Shown here piece by piece: positions 52,788 to 62,283 of a stretch of 64,000 nucleotides of DNA. Source of the DNA: an uncultured Catenibacillus sp. (GTDB taxonomy: Bacteria; Bacillota; Clostridia; Lachnospirales; Lachnospiraceae); NCBI GenBank assembly GCA_934339005.1, contig CAKRHR010000003.1:1-64000 (forward strand), read 5' to 3'. The translations under genes were made by a program, and so were the position numbers. The stretch's first letter is position 1, and each line of letters starts with the position of its first letter. A model generated the notes under the pieces. The model had not been told where the DNA came from and made no database searches. It was given only the letters and a program-made list of their open reading frames with translations.

Positions 52788-53540
52788 ATGGTTTATTTTA
52801 TTGGTGCGGGTCCTGGTGACCCTGAACTTCTGACATTAAAGGGCAAGCGCCTGATTGATTCGGCGGATGTGATTATTTTTGCAGGTTCCCTTGTCAACGA
52901 CAAGGTGCTTGAAGGACATAAAGCAGGGGCAAAGATTTACAACAGCGCCTATATGCATCTGGATGAGGTTTTAAATGTCATGAAGGACGCAGAAGCCCAT
53001 GGACTGATGACAGCAAGAGTCCATACAGGCGACCCTGCGATTTTTGGTGCAATCCGTGAGCAGATGGATGCGCTGGACGCTTTAAATATTGATTATGAGG
53101 TTGTGCCTGGTGTCAGCTCATTTCTTGGTGTAGCGGCAGCTCTTAAAAAAGAATACACATTGCCTGGAGTCAGCCAGACAGTGATTTTAACACGTATGGA
53201 GGGCCGTACACCCGTGCCTGAGCGTGAAAAACTGATTGATTTGGCAAAACATCATTCAACGATGATTATTTTCTTAAGTGTTGGCATGATTGAAGAACTG
53301 GCAGAAACTCTCAGACAGACCTATCGCCCAACAACACCTGTGGCAGTAGTTTATAAGGCAACCTGGGAAGACCAGAAAATCGTGCGCGGCGATTTGACAG
53401 ATATCGCACAAAAAGTTAAAGATGCGGGAATTACAAAGACAGCGCTGACAGTTGTCGGTGATTTTCTTGGTGATGAATATGAATTGTCAAAGCTTTACGA
53501 TAAAACGTTTACGACAGAGTTTCGCAAAGGAGTGGACTAA
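52788..53540 (+). CDS. cbiF: Cobalt-precorrin-4 C11-methyltransferase
   Basis: Methylates C11 of the ring. A 250-residue protein with FIGAGPGDPELLTLKGKRLI, IIFAGSLVNDKVLEG and TARVHTGDPAIFGAIREQMD, all diagnostic of CbiF/CobM. VVPGVSSFLGVAAAL also fits. It is tightly packed between cbiL and cbiG. Confidence 0.95.
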   Translation: MVYFIGAGPGDPELLTLKGKRLIDSADVIIFAGSLVNDKVLEGHKAGAKIYNSAYMHLDEVLNVMKDAEAHGLMTARVHTGDPAIFGAIREQMDALDALNIDYEVVPGVSSFLGVAAALKKEYTLPGVSQTVILTRMEGRTPVPEREKLIDLAKHHSTMIIFLSVGMIEELAETLRQTYRPTTPVAVVYKATWEDQKIVRGDLTDIAQKVKDAGITKTALTVVGDFLGDEYELSKLYDKTFTTEFRKGVD

Positions 53541-53543
53541 AGG

Positions 53544-54617
53544 GTGGCAACTGTATACTTTTACATGACCGGACAGGGGAAAACGGTCGTTGAAAAATTA
53601 CAGCGTCATGAAAATGGAGAAGTTTTTGACAAGCATACTTATAAGATGGGTGTAAAAGATTTCTGGCAGTCAGATAATACACTGGTTTTTGTAATGGCAA
53701 CAGGAATTGTTGTCCGGACAATTGCCCCTTATATTAAGTCAAAGACGACAGACCCGGCAGTGCTTGTCATTGACCAGAACGGACAGTTTGTGATTAGTCT
53801 TTTGTCGGGACATCTTGGTGGTGCGAATGCAAGGGCAACTTATTTTGCAGAACTGCTAGGCGCAACACCGGTTATTACGACAGCGACGGATATTGAAAAT
53901 GTTCCGGCACTGGATGTGTTTGCCAAGGCTAACGGCCTTAAAATATTGCATATTGAGCATATGAAATATGTGTCCGGGGCAATGGTGGCGCATCAGCCAT
54001 TAAATATCATTTCCCAATGGGATTTTGACGGTCAGTTTCCGGCGTGGGTGAATGTAAATGTTATCCACGAAAAACATTGTCTGAAAGATTTGTTGCAGGA
54101 GATTAATCTTTCATATCCTACGGCTCTGATTGGCACACCGGGCTTTTGTGTACAAGCGGCAGCGCATTATGCGAAAAATAACGGTGGACCATTTGTGAGC
54201 TTGATATCAGCGGCGTATTGTGTGGGTACAGGCTGCAAAAAGCAGATGAATCCACAGATATATGAAAATGCATTTGAAGCATTTTTAAAATCACAGGACA
54301 TTGAACCGGCGGACATTTTGTGTCTGACAACCATTGACATAAAAAAGGACGAGCCTTGTATTTTAAAAATTGCAGAAAAATATCATCTGGTGCTTCGTAT
54401 TTTTTCAAAGGATGCGCTTGCACAGGTGGATATGAATAATGCTTCTGGGAAGGTGATTGAAACGTCTGAATTTGTGAAACAGGTCACAGGCGTTGGTTCT
54501 GTGTCTGAAGCCAGTGCATATCTGGCGGCAGGGCAGGGTCAGATTCTTGTGGGGAAAACAAAATATGAGGGTGTGACATTTGCGTTAGCAGAAGAAAAGA
54601 AGGTTTTAAAGTTATGA
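53544..54617 (+). CDS. cbiG: Cobalt-precorrin-5A hydrolase
   Basis: Opens the lactone of cobalt-precorrin-5A and releases acetaldehyde, a step specific to the anaerobic pathway. A 357-residue protein with N-terminal, middle and C-terminal CbiG regions: VFVMATGIVVRTIAPYIKSK, LLSGHLGGANARATYFAEL, and VGTGCKKQMNPQ. The start is GTG 53544 with AAGGAG inside the end of cbiF. Its last four bases overlap hemA. Confidence 0.95.
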   Translation: MATVYFYMTGQGKTVVEKLQRHENGEVFDKHTYKMGVKDFWQSDNTLVFVMATGIVVRTIAPYIKSKTTDPAVLVIDQNGQFVISLLSGHLGGANARATYFAELLGATPVITTATDIENVPALDVFAKANGLKILHIEHMKYVSGAMVAHQPLNIISQWDFDGQFPAWVNVNVIHEKHCLKDLLQEINLSYPTALIGTPGFCVQAAAHYAKNNGGPFVSLISAAYCVGTGCKKQMNPQIYENAFEAFLKSQDIEPADILCLTTIDIKKDEPCILKIAEKYHLVLRIFSKDALAQVDMNNASGKVIETSEFVKQVTGVGSVSEASAYLAAGQGQILVGKTKYEGVTFALAEEKKVLKL

Positions 54618-55819
54618 GTATTCAGATGGTTTCAATCAGCCACAAGACAGCACCGTTAAGTGTCAGAGAGCTTTTTGCATTTGGCGCGGATGAGCAGATT
54701 TTAATACTAAAGACATTAAATAAACATCCGTTTATTTTGGAAAGCGTGATGATAGCCACCTGCAACAGGACGGAAATTTATGTTTATTCTGAAGAAAAAC
54801 ACCACAGCAAAGAAATTTTTGAGCTGATTCAGCAAACATTATTTGAAAAAGTAAAAAGCGATGCGGATATTTCGGATTATCTCAGATTTTATAATGACAA
54901 TAAAGCCATCCGGCATTTATTTGAGGTGGCATGCGGTTTGGATTCCATGGTGATTGGCGAGGACCAGATACTTGGACAGGTCAAGACGGCCCATCAGCAG
55001 TCCATGGAAAATCATTTGTGCGGCACATATTTAAATACGTTGTTCAGATATGCAGTGACGGCTGCAAAAAAAGTTAAGACAGATACACAGTTATCCAAAA
55101 CACCGGTGTCCACAGCTTCGGTGGCAGTCAAAGCGGCGCAGGATTATGTCGGAGCACTTGCAGGTAAAAAGGTGATGCTGATTGGCTGCAGCGGTAAAAT
55201 CGGAGGCATCGTGATGAAGAACCTGCTGGCGGATTATCACCCTGAGCTTTATGTGACAGCGCGCAATGTAGATGGTGTCCGTCAAATGACCGATGAGCAT
55301 CATCACGATACATATACGCAGATTCCTTACAGCAGCAGATATCAGTATGTGAACGATATGGATGTGATGATCAGTGCGACAGCCAGCCCACATTACACAT
55401 TGACGTATGATAATGTGAAAAAATTTCTGAAGGATAAAAAACGGCGGGCATTTGTGGATTTGGCGGTGCCTTTGGATATCGAGGGGCGCATCGGTCAACT
55501 GGAAGATGTCTGTTGTATTAACATTGATGATATTTCACAAAAGGCATATATCAATAATCAGAAGAAAATGCAGGCGACTGAGGCGGCGAAGGCTATTTTG
55601 GATGATTATGAAACAGAATTTAAGAAATGGATGATTTTTCAGCAGTCGCTGTCGGTGATGAAACATGTGAAACACAGTGTGCTGGAGGATTGTGAACATA
55701 AAGGCTTTGAAAATGCCATGGACCGGCTATTTTATAAGGTACGTGAGCATGTGGATGAAGCGGCACTTGAAAATTTTATGAATTGCCTTGAGCTGGCGGT
55801 TTGTGAGCAGGAAGGATAG
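54614..55819 (+). CDS. hemA: Glutamyl-tRNA reductase
   Basis: First step of the C5 route to 5-aminolevulinate, reducing glutamyl-tRNA to glutamate-1-semialdehyde. At 401 residues it is full length. The catalytic cysteine is C50 in ATCNRTEIY, and the NADPH site has MLIGCSGKIGG. VIGEDQILGQVKTAHQ is the family block before it. ATG overlaps the cbiG stop, showing that haem-precursor and corrin genes are translated as one unit. Confidence 0.96.
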   Translation: MSIQMVSISHKTAPLSVRELFAFGADEQILILKTLNKHPFILESVMIATCNRTEIYVYSEEKHHSKEIFELIQQTLFEKVKSDADISDYLRFYNDNKAIRHLFEVACGLDSMVIGEDQILGQVKTAHQQSMENHLCGTYLNTLFRYAVTAAKKVKTDTQLSKTPVSTASVAVKAAQDYVGALAGKKVMLIGCSGKIGGIVMKNLLADYHPELYVTARNVDGVRQMTDEHHHDTYTQIPYSSRYQYVNDMDVMISATASPHYTLTYDNVKKFLKDKKRRAFVDLAVPLDIEGRIGQLEDVCCINIDDISQKAYINNQKKMQATEAAKAILDDYETEFKKWMIFQQSLSVMKHVKHSVLEDCEHKGFENAMDRLFYKVREHVDEAALENFMNCLELAVCEQEG

Positions 55820-55823
55820 AAAA

Positions 55824-56558
55824 ATGTCAAAATTATATGTAGTTGGATTTGGGCCGGGCGGTTATGAGCATATGACAGTCAAAGCGGTGAATGTAATAAA
55901 TTCAGTGGACGTTGTGACAGGTTATACGACATATATTGAGATGCTCAAAGCTTATTTTCCGGAAAAAAATTATTTAAGCACACCGATGCGCAAAGAGGTT
56001 GAACGCTGTCGTCTGGCGGTTGAAAAAACTATGGAGGGCAACGATGTGGCGATGGTGAGCAGTGGTGACAGCGGCATTTACGGTATGGCAGGCATTGTGC
56101 TTCAAATTGTGGAGGAGATGCATGCAGATATCGAAGTGGAGGTTGTGCCCGGGGTAACAGCGGCAAGTGCGGCGGCTTCTGTGCTTGGTGCGCCGCTAAT
56201 GCATGATTTGACGATTATCAGTTTAAGTGATTTGATGACACCGCTTGAGCAGATTATGAAGCGTGTGGAATGTGCAGCTATGGGCGATTTTGTCGTTTGC
56301 CTGTACAATCCGAAAAGCAAAAAAAGAACAGATTATATTTATCAGGCAGCAGATATTATGATGAAATATCAGAAGCCTGAAACACCGGTAGGCATTGTGC
56401 GCAATGCCTGCAGAGATGGACAGACGATGACACTGACAACACTTGGTACGATTCGTGAAGCTGAGATTGATATGTTTTCGATTGTGATTGTGGGTAACTC
56501 ACAGACATATATTAAAGATGGCAAAATGATTACACCAAGAGGCTACACAGTATCATGA
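55824..56558 (+). CDS. cbiH: Precorrin-3B C17-methyltransferase
   Basis: Ring-contracting methylase of 244 residues. It has LYVVGFGPGGYEHMTVKAVN and the CbiH/CobJ block VVTGYTTYIEMLKAYFP. SSGDSGIYGMAGIVLQ and CLYNPKSKKRTDYI complete the picture. ATG 55824 follows GGAAGG; the frame is open upstream within hemA but has no ribosome binding site. It overlaps the next gene by four bases. Confidence 0.94.
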   Translation: MSKLYVVGFGPGGYEHMTVKAVNVINSVDVVTGYTTYIEMLKAYFPEKNYLSTPMRKEVERCRLAVEKTMEGNDVAMVSSGDSGIYGMAGIVLQIVEEMHADIEVEVVPGVTAASAAASVLGAPLMHDLTIISLSDLMTPLEQIMKRVECAAMGDFVVCLYNPKSKKRTDYIYQAADIMMKYQKPETPVGIVRNACRDGQTMTLTTLGTIREAEIDMFSIVIVGNSQTYIKDGKMITPRGYTVS

Positions 56559-57196
56559 CCGCATTTCCGTTATTTATCGAGCTAGAAAACAAACCGTGTC
56601 TTGTGCTTGGAGGCGGCAATGTGGCATTTCGCAAAGTGAAAACACTGTTAAAATACGGCGCCGGTGTGACCGTGTGGGCGAAGGATTTCCTTGAGGATTT
56701 TAAAGAGCTTGAAGCGGCGGGCAGCGTGAAATGTGTTGAGAAAACACTTCGGTTCAGTATATGTGATGAGGCGTTGGATAAATTTACCATGGTCATTTGT
56801 GCGACAAACGATGCCGCTTTAAATCACACAGTTTGTGAGATGGCAAAACAGCGGCATATATGGGTAAATTCCGCAACAGATAAAGAGGATTCAAACTTTA
56901 TTTTCCCGGCGGTGGTCGTACGCGGTAATGTATCTGTGGGGGTGAGTTCATCCAGTAAAACACCGTCCCTGACAAAGCATGTGCGCACCAAAATTGATGC
57001 ATTGCTGCCGGCGTGGTATGCTGATTTTGAAAATCGACTTAAAGAACTGCGTCAAATGGCAGGACAGGAATTACCGACACAGGTGATGCGGCGAGATTTT
57101 ATGACGGCGGTGACCGCTTATGGCGCAGCCCATCAGGGAGATATTTCAGATGCGGTTGTGCAGGAGATTTTTGCATCGGTAAGAAATAATTCTTAA
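56555..57196 (+). CDS. Precorrin-2 dehydrogenase (SirC/CysG N-terminal type)
   Basis: NAD-dependent oxidation of precorrin-2 to sirohydrochlorin, needed before cobalt insertion in the anaerobic pathway. A 213-residue protein with FPLFIELENKPCLVLGGGNV as Rossmann start and VICATNDAALNH. The SSSKTPSLTKHVRTKID block also matches CysG. It may also support sirohaem synthesis. ATG overlaps the cbiH stop. A gap of 177 bases with only a weak hairpin (57262-57281) separates it from hemC. Confidence 0.93.
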   Translation: MTAFPLFIELENKPCLVLGGGNVAFRKVKTLLKYGAGVTVWAKDFLEDFKELEAAGSVKCVEKTLRFSICDEALDKFTMVICATNDAALNHTVCEMAKQRHIWVNSATDKEDSNFIFPAVVVRGNVSVGVSSSSKTPSLTKHVRTKIDALLPAWYADFENRLKELRQMAGQELPTQVMRRDFMTAVTAYGAAHQGDISDAVVQEIFASVRNNS

Positions 57197-57373
57197 AAAG
57201 CAGTGATTTGCATAGTAAATCAGAGGATTTCAAATGTTTTAGAATTATAGAAGCAGTGTTAGTTACGGAGTAATTCGTGACATTATGGGTATGTTTATAA
57301 ATATATCAGCGGATGTAAACGATGTAGCTTGAGTAATACGATATCGTGGAAGATATGGAGTTTGAAGCAGAAA

Positions 57374-58297
57374 ATGATACAGAAAATCAGAATCGGTACA
57401 AGGTCAAGTGTGTTGGCACTTGTGCAGACGGAATATGTGGCGCAGCAGTTGAAAGCGGCATTTCCGTATCTGGAGATTGAAATTATAAAAATGAGTACCA
57501 AGGGCGATGAACGGCTGAACCAGTCTTTGGCAAGCTTTGGTGGCAAAGGTGTATTTACGAAAGAGCTTGAGGATGCACTGCGCACAAATGCAATTGATAT
57601 GGCAGTACACAGTGCCAAGGATATGCCCATGGTGTTGCCGGAGGGACTTGGTGTCGGGGCAGTGTTTGAACGTGCAGATGTGCGGGATGTGCTTGTGACT
57701 TTAGACGGACAGAAATTAAAAGACCTAAAACCCTGGGCAGTTGTTGGCACAGGCAGTCTGCGACGGGAATTGCAGCTTCGTGCAGCCAATCCGGATATTG
57801 ATGTCAAACTGATTCGTGGCAATGTTCAGACAAGAATGAAAAAACTTGCAGAGGGGCAGTATGATGCGATTGTGCTGGCAGCAGCGGGGTTGAACAGACT
57901 TGGGTATGTTCATGGGGCTGTGCTTGACGGACAGACATTTTATTTTGAATATTTAGATACGGAAGTGATGCTTCCTGCAGCATGTCAGGGCATTCTTGCA
58001 GTGGAAACACGAATCAACGATGCCCAAATCATGCAGCTTTTATCACGGATTAATTCTGGGCGGACGATGGCTGTATTTGAGGCAGAACGCAGCTTTTTAT
58101 CAGAAATGAACGGTGGTTGTAACGCACCGGCAGCGGCGCTGGCAGAATATGATTTGGAGGGCAGACTGCATATGCATGCGATGTATGCACCGCCTGAAGA
58201 AAATCATAGTATTTTATATGCAGAACATACAGCAGAAGCAGCGCAGGCTAGACAACTCGGGAAAATGTGTGCACAAATGGTGAGGAAAAAGCAATGA
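57374..58297 (+). CDS. hemC: Porphobilinogen deaminase
   Basis: Joins four porphobilinogens into hydroxymethylbilane. A 307-residue protein opening MIQKIRIGTRSSVLALVQ, with VHSAKDMP and the GTGSLRR block. The dipyrromethane-carrying cysteine is C249 in NGGCNAPAA. The start at ATG 57374 is set by the family N-terminus; only a weak GAAG site precedes it. Its last four bases overlap cobA-hemD. Confidence 0.96.
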   Translation: MIQKIRIGTRSSVLALVQTEYVAQQLKAAFPYLEIEIIKMSTKGDERLNQSLASFGGKGVFTKELEDALRTNAIDMAVHSAKDMPMVLPEGLGVGAVFERADVRDVLVTLDGQKLKDLKPWAVVGTGSLRRELQLRAANPDIDVKLIRGNVQTRMKKLAEGQYDAIVLAAAGLNRLGYVHGAVLDGQTFYFEYLDTEVMLPAACQGILAVETRINDAQIMQLLSRINSGRTMAVFEAERSFLSEMNGGCNAPAAALAEYDLEGRLHMHAMYAPPEENHSILYAEHTAEAAQARQLGKMCAQMVRKKQ

Positions 58298-59796
58298 AAT
58301 GTGGATATGTATATTTAATTGGTGCCGGACCCGGGGATAAAGGGCTGATAACACTTAAAGGTCTTGAGGCTTTAAGAAAAGCAGAGGTTGTCATCTATGA
58401 CAGTCTGGCGGCACCGTCATTGTTAAATGAGGCGGCACCGGAGGCAGAGTTGATTTATGCCGGCAAACGTGCAGGCAGACATTATATGAAGCAGGATGAA
58501 ACGAATGCATTGCTTGTACAAAAGGCCTTGCATGAAAAAAAGGTGGTTGCAAGACTTAAGGGCGGCGACCCGTTTATTTTTGGACGCGGTGGTGAGGAAG
58601 CACTTGTGCTTCGGAAAAATGGGATTGATTTTGAAATCATTCCGGGGATTTCTTCATCTTATGCAGTGGCGGCATACAATGGTATTCCGGTGACACATCG
58701 GGGACTGGCGTCTTCATTTCATGTGATTACAGGGCATGAGGATGCCAAAAAGGAAAACTCAGTGTTGGATTATGAAACACTTGCCAGAGAAGAAGGCACA
58801 TTGATTTTTTTAATGGGTTTAAATCATCTCGAACATATTGCAGCGGCGTTGATAGCGAACGGGAAAAATCCTAAAACACCTGCTGCGGTGATGCAGGAGG
58901 GCACGACCGCCGGACAAAAGACGGTTGTTTCAACACTTGAAGATATTGCAGTGGCTGCAAAGCGTGCCGGGATACAGACACCGGCAATTACATTGATTGG
59001 TGAGGTGGCAAAATTAAAAGAAACACTGGAATGGTATGGTGGTAAGCCGTTGTCCGGCAAACGTATTTTAGTGACGGCAAGCCATGCAATGGCTGCAGAA
59101 CTTGAGGCGCATATTACAGCCTGTGGCGGTGAACCTCTACTTATGAGCCTGATTGAAACAAAGCCGATACACTCAAAAAACATTGATGATGCGCTAACAC
59201 ATCTGACAGATTATTCATGGATTGTGCTGACAAGTAAAAATGGTGTGAAGATTTTCTTTGATACCCTTAAAGAAAAACGCATTGATGTGCGTCAGCTTGC
59301 AGGTACGCATTTTGCTGTGATTGGCAAAGGTACAGCACAGGCGCTGGAGGAAAAGGGTATTTATGCAGAATGCGTGCCGGAGATATTTTCCAGTCATGGA
59401 TTAGTCAAAGCATGGCTGCCAAAATTAACAAAAGATGACAAAGTCCTGCTTGCAAGAGCAAAAGAAGCTTCTAAAGAACTGACAGAAGCGCTGACGCAGG
59501 CAGAAGTTGAGTATACAGCACTGGCAATGTATGAAACAGTTGAAGATATGCGCAAAGCAGAGGAATTTCAAAGAGCACTGCAAAAAGTAGATTATGTGAC
59601 GTTGTGCAGCGCATCAGCCGTGCGTGCTTATGTACATATGGCAGGTGAAGCCCATGCAAAAATTGTCTGCATTGGCCCGGTAACAGAAGCCGCGGCAAAA
59701 AAAGCAGGGCTTTTGGTAGCATGCACAGCCGCAAAGTATGATGCAAAGGGCGTTGTGGAGTGTATTGTTCGAGATGCCGCTGAAAATACGTTTTGA
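58294..59796 (+). CDS. Uroporphyrinogen-III C-methyltransferase / uroporphyrinogen-III synthase fusion
   Basis: Two-domain protein of 500 residues. Residues 1-245 are a SUMT (CobA) methylase: LIGAGPGDKGLITLKGLEAL, RLKGGDPFIFGRGGEEALVL and GRHYMKQDETNALLV. Residues 255-500 are HemD: RILVTASHAM, WIVLTSKNGVKIFFD and VTLCSASAVRAYVHM. The fusion makes uroporphyrinogen III and diverts it to precorrin-2. It is common in Clostridia. ATG 58294 is preceded by GTGAGGAAA and overlaps the hemC stop. Confidence 0.95.
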   Translation: MKCGYVYLIGAGPGDKGLITLKGLEALRKAEVVIYDSLAAPSLLNEAAPEAELIYAGKRAGRHYMKQDETNALLVQKALHEKKVVARLKGGDPFIFGRGGEEALVLRKNGIDFEIIPGISSSYAVAAYNGIPVTHRGLASSFHVITGHEDAKKENSVLDYETLAREEGTLIFLMGLNHLEHIAAALIANGKNPKTPAAVMQEGTTAGQKTVVSTLEDIAVAAKRAGIQTPAITLIGEVAKLKETLEWYGGKPLSGKRILVTASHAMAAELEAHITACGGEPLLMSLIETKPIHSKNIDDALTHLTDYSWIVLTSKNGVKIFFDTLKEKRIDVRQLAGTHFAVIGKGTAQALEEKGIYAECVPEIFSSHGLVKAWLPKLTKDDKVLLARAKEASKELTEALTQAEVEYTALAMYETVEDMRKAEEFQRALQKVDYVTLCSASAVRAYVHMAGEAHAKIVCIGPVTEAAAKKAGLLVACTAAKYDAKGVVECIVRDAAENTF

Positions 59797-59811
59797 CAGA
59801 AAGAAATAGTA

Positions 59812-59830
59812 TTTTGAACCTTAACATCAA
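59812..59830 (+). repeat. Copy of the dispersed motif
   Basis: TTTTGAACCTTAACATCAA, 16 bases after the cobA-hemD stop codon. A looser match to the family. Confidence 0.35.
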
Positions 59831-59910
59831 ATATTTAATAATAAAATTAACAAGAATAATAAATTTAGAACCACAAAAAGATGACAGCACAAACAAGGAG
59901 TTGACATAAT

Positions 59911-60903
59911 ATGAGTTTAATACGCAGACCAAGACGTTTGAGAGTGAGCACTGCCGTGCGTAATCTTGTACATGAAACAGATGTCCATACAGATGACCTG
60001 ATTTACCCGATATTTGTTGTGGAAGGGGAACATGTGAAAACAGAAATTCCTTCCATGCCGGGCATTTATCATTATTCTTTGGACGAACTTGAAATCCATC
60101 TGAAGGAAGTGTATGACAGCGGCGTGAGTGCCATTATTTATTTTGGTGTGCCTGACCACAAAGATGCGGTTGGCAGCGGCGCTTACGATGATAATGGTAT
60201 TGTACAGCGTGCATTAAGACTTACAAAAAGTCTTTATCCGGATATCGTATGTATCGCAGATATTTGTCTGTGTGAATATACAGACCATGGTCATTGCGGC
60301 GTGATTTGCGGTGAAAAAATCTTAAATGACCCGACACTTGAATTGTTGGCAAAGGCGGCACTTTCATGTGCAAAGGCAGGCGCAGATATTGTTGCACCGT
60401 CAGATATGATGGATGGACGTATCGGTCGTATGCGCGAGGTGCTGGATGAAAATGGTATGGAGGATACACTGATTATGGCATACAGTGTAAAATATGCCTC
60501 TGCATTTTATGGTCCATTCCGTGATGCGGCAGATTCTGCCCCGGCCTTTGGTGACAGAAAAACTTATCAGATGGATTGGCGCAATAAAAAAGATGCCATC
60601 GTAGAAACTGAACTTGATGTGGAGGAGGGCGCAGATATTTTGATGGTAAAGCCTGCTTTGGCTTATCTTGATATTGTCAAAACTGTTGCTGAGGAATTTC
60701 CTTTGCCTCTTTGTACATATAGTGTCAGCGGCGAATATTCCATGATGAAGGCTGCCGCACAAAACGGCTGGATTAATGAAAAAGCTGTTGTGATGGAAAG
60801 CATGACAGCAATGAAGCGCGCTGGTGCGAAGATGATTATTACATATTATGCATTGGATGTTGCCAGATGGCTGAAGGAAGATGCGAAGACGAGGTGTATG
60901 TAA
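59911..60903 (+). CDS. hemB: Delta-aminolevulinic acid dehydratase (porphobilinogen synthase)
   Basis: Condenses two 5-aminolevulinates. A 330-residue protein with Schiff-base lysines K194 (SVKYASAFYGPFRDAADSAP) and K247 (MVKPALAYLD). The cysteine-type zinc site C119, C121 and C129 in DICLCEYTDHGHCG indicates a zinc-dependent enzyme. AAGGAGTTG precedes the ATG. hemL begins immediately after its stop. Confidence 0.97.
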   Translation: MSLIRRPRRLRVSTAVRNLVHETDVHTDDLIYPIFVVEGEHVKTEIPSMPGIYHYSLDELEIHLKEVYDSGVSAIIYFGVPDHKDAVGSGAYDDNGIVQRALRLTKSLYPDIVCIADICLCEYTDHGHCGVICGEKILNDPTLELLAKAALSCAKAGADIVAPSDMMDGRIGRMREVLDENGMEDTLIMAYSVKYASAFYGPFRDAADSAPAFGDRKTYQMDWRNKKDAIVETELDVEEGADILMVKPALAYLDIVKTVAEEFPLPLCTYSVSGEYSMMKAAAQNGWINEKAVVMESMTAMKRAGAKMIITYYALDVARWLKEDAKTRCM

Positions 60904-62184
60904 ATGACAAGTGAGAAAATATTTGAGGAAGCCTGTGAGGTAATGCCTGGTGGCGTCAACAGTCCGGTGCGTGCATACAGAGCCGTTGGAATGACACCAC
61001 GATTTATCGAACGCGCCTCAGGTTCTAAAATTTATGATATTGATGGCAGAGAATACATTGATTACATTGGCTCATGGGGGCCAATGATCCTCGGACATGC
61101 CGAGCCTTCTGTGATTAAAGCTGTGACAGAGGCAGTTATGCGTGGTACAAGCTATGGTGCGCCAACCGTTGCTGAAGTTGAAATCGCAGAGATGATTAAT
61201 GAAGCTGTACCTTGTTCGGAGATGGTACGCCTTGTCAATTCCGGTACAGAAGCAGTGATGAGTGCTATTCGTGCTGCAAGAGGTTATACAGGCAAAGATT
61301 ATATTATCAAATTCGAGGGCTGTTATCATGGTCATTCAGATGGTCTGCTTGTGAAATCCGGTTCAGGACTTCTGACAGAAAATGTACCGGACAGCGCAGG
61401 TGTGCCTGCGGCATTTGCAGCCAAAACATTGATTGCAAAATACAATGATTTAGACAGCGTTAAGGCATTATTTGAGGCACATCCGGATGAGATTGCGGCA
61501 CTGATTGTCGAACCTGTGGCAGCCAATATGGGTGTTGTACCGCCACAGCCTGGATTTTTACAAGGGTTACGCGACATTACAACACAGTACGGTACGGTGC
61601 TGATTTTTGATGAAGTCATTACAGGTTTCAGACTGGCCTATGGCGGTGCACAGGAATATTATGGTGTGACACCGGATATGGCAACCCTTGGTAAGATTGT
61701 CGGCGGTGGTATGCCACTTGCTGCTTATTGCGGCAGCAAAGCGATTATGAGTAAAGTGTCGCCGACAGGCCCTGTGTATCAGGCGGGCACATTGTCCGGT
61801 AATCCGGTTGCTGTAGCAGCAGGCCTGGCAACATTAAGAATCTTAAAAGCTCATAAAGATGAGATTTATCCTGCGATTGAAAAGAAGGCGGCGGCACTGG
61901 AAGCCGCATATAAAACTGCGATTGAAAAATACAACGTGCCAGCAACTATCAATCGTACCGGTTCACTGATGAGTATTTTCTTTACAAATCAGCCAGTAAT
62001 AAGTTTTGATGAAGCCTTTGCTTCAAACCTTGAACTCTTTAAAAATTATTTTGCAGGCATGCTTAAACAGGGCATTTACATCGCACCATCACAGTTTGAA
62101 GCGTTGTTTGTGGGCTATGCGCATACGGATGAAGATATTAGCGCGACAGTCAAAGCCATTGATGAAGCGTTGAAGAATCTGTGA
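60904..62184 (+). CDS. hemL: Glutamate-1-semialdehyde 2,1-aminomutase
   Basis: Second step of the C5 route, giving 5-aminolevulinate. A 426-residue PLP enzyme with PGGVNSPVRAYRAVG, KFEGCYHGHSDGLLVKSGSG and the PLP lysine K264 in LGKIVGGGMPLAAYCG. The first codon directly follows the hemB stop, so translation is coupled. Confidence 0.97.
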   Translation: MTSEKIFEEACEVMPGGVNSPVRAYRAVGMTPRFIERASGSKIYDIDGREYIDYIGSWGPMILGHAEPSVIKAVTEAVMRGTSYGAPTVAEVEIAEMINEAVPCSEMVRLVNSGTEAVMSAIRAARGYTGKDYIIKFEGCYHGHSDGLLVKSGSGLLTENVPDSAGVPAAFAAKTLIAKYNDLDSVKALFEAHPDEIAALIVEPVAANMGVVPPQPGFLQGLRDITTQYGTVLIFDEVITGFRLAYGGAQEYYGVTPDMATLGKIVGGGMPLAAYCGSKAIMSKVSPTGPVYQAGTLSGNPVAVAAGLATLRILKAHKDEIYPAIEKKAAALEAAYKTAIEKYNVPATINRTGSLMSIFFTNQPVISFDEAFASNLELFKNYFAGMLKQGIYIAPSQFEALFVGYAHTDEDISATVKAIDEALKNL

Positions 62185-62283
62185 TGTGAAGATTTGATTT
62201 TTACAATATAAAATTTTTTAAGTTTATGAGTGAAATTGGTATGTTGCAAAATTTATGATAAAATCAGATGTGGGGAACGCAAA

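Noticed and set aside
57262..57281. Hairpin before hemC
   Set aside because: An 8-base stem with two G-U pairs and no T tract is too weak to call a terminator or regulator.
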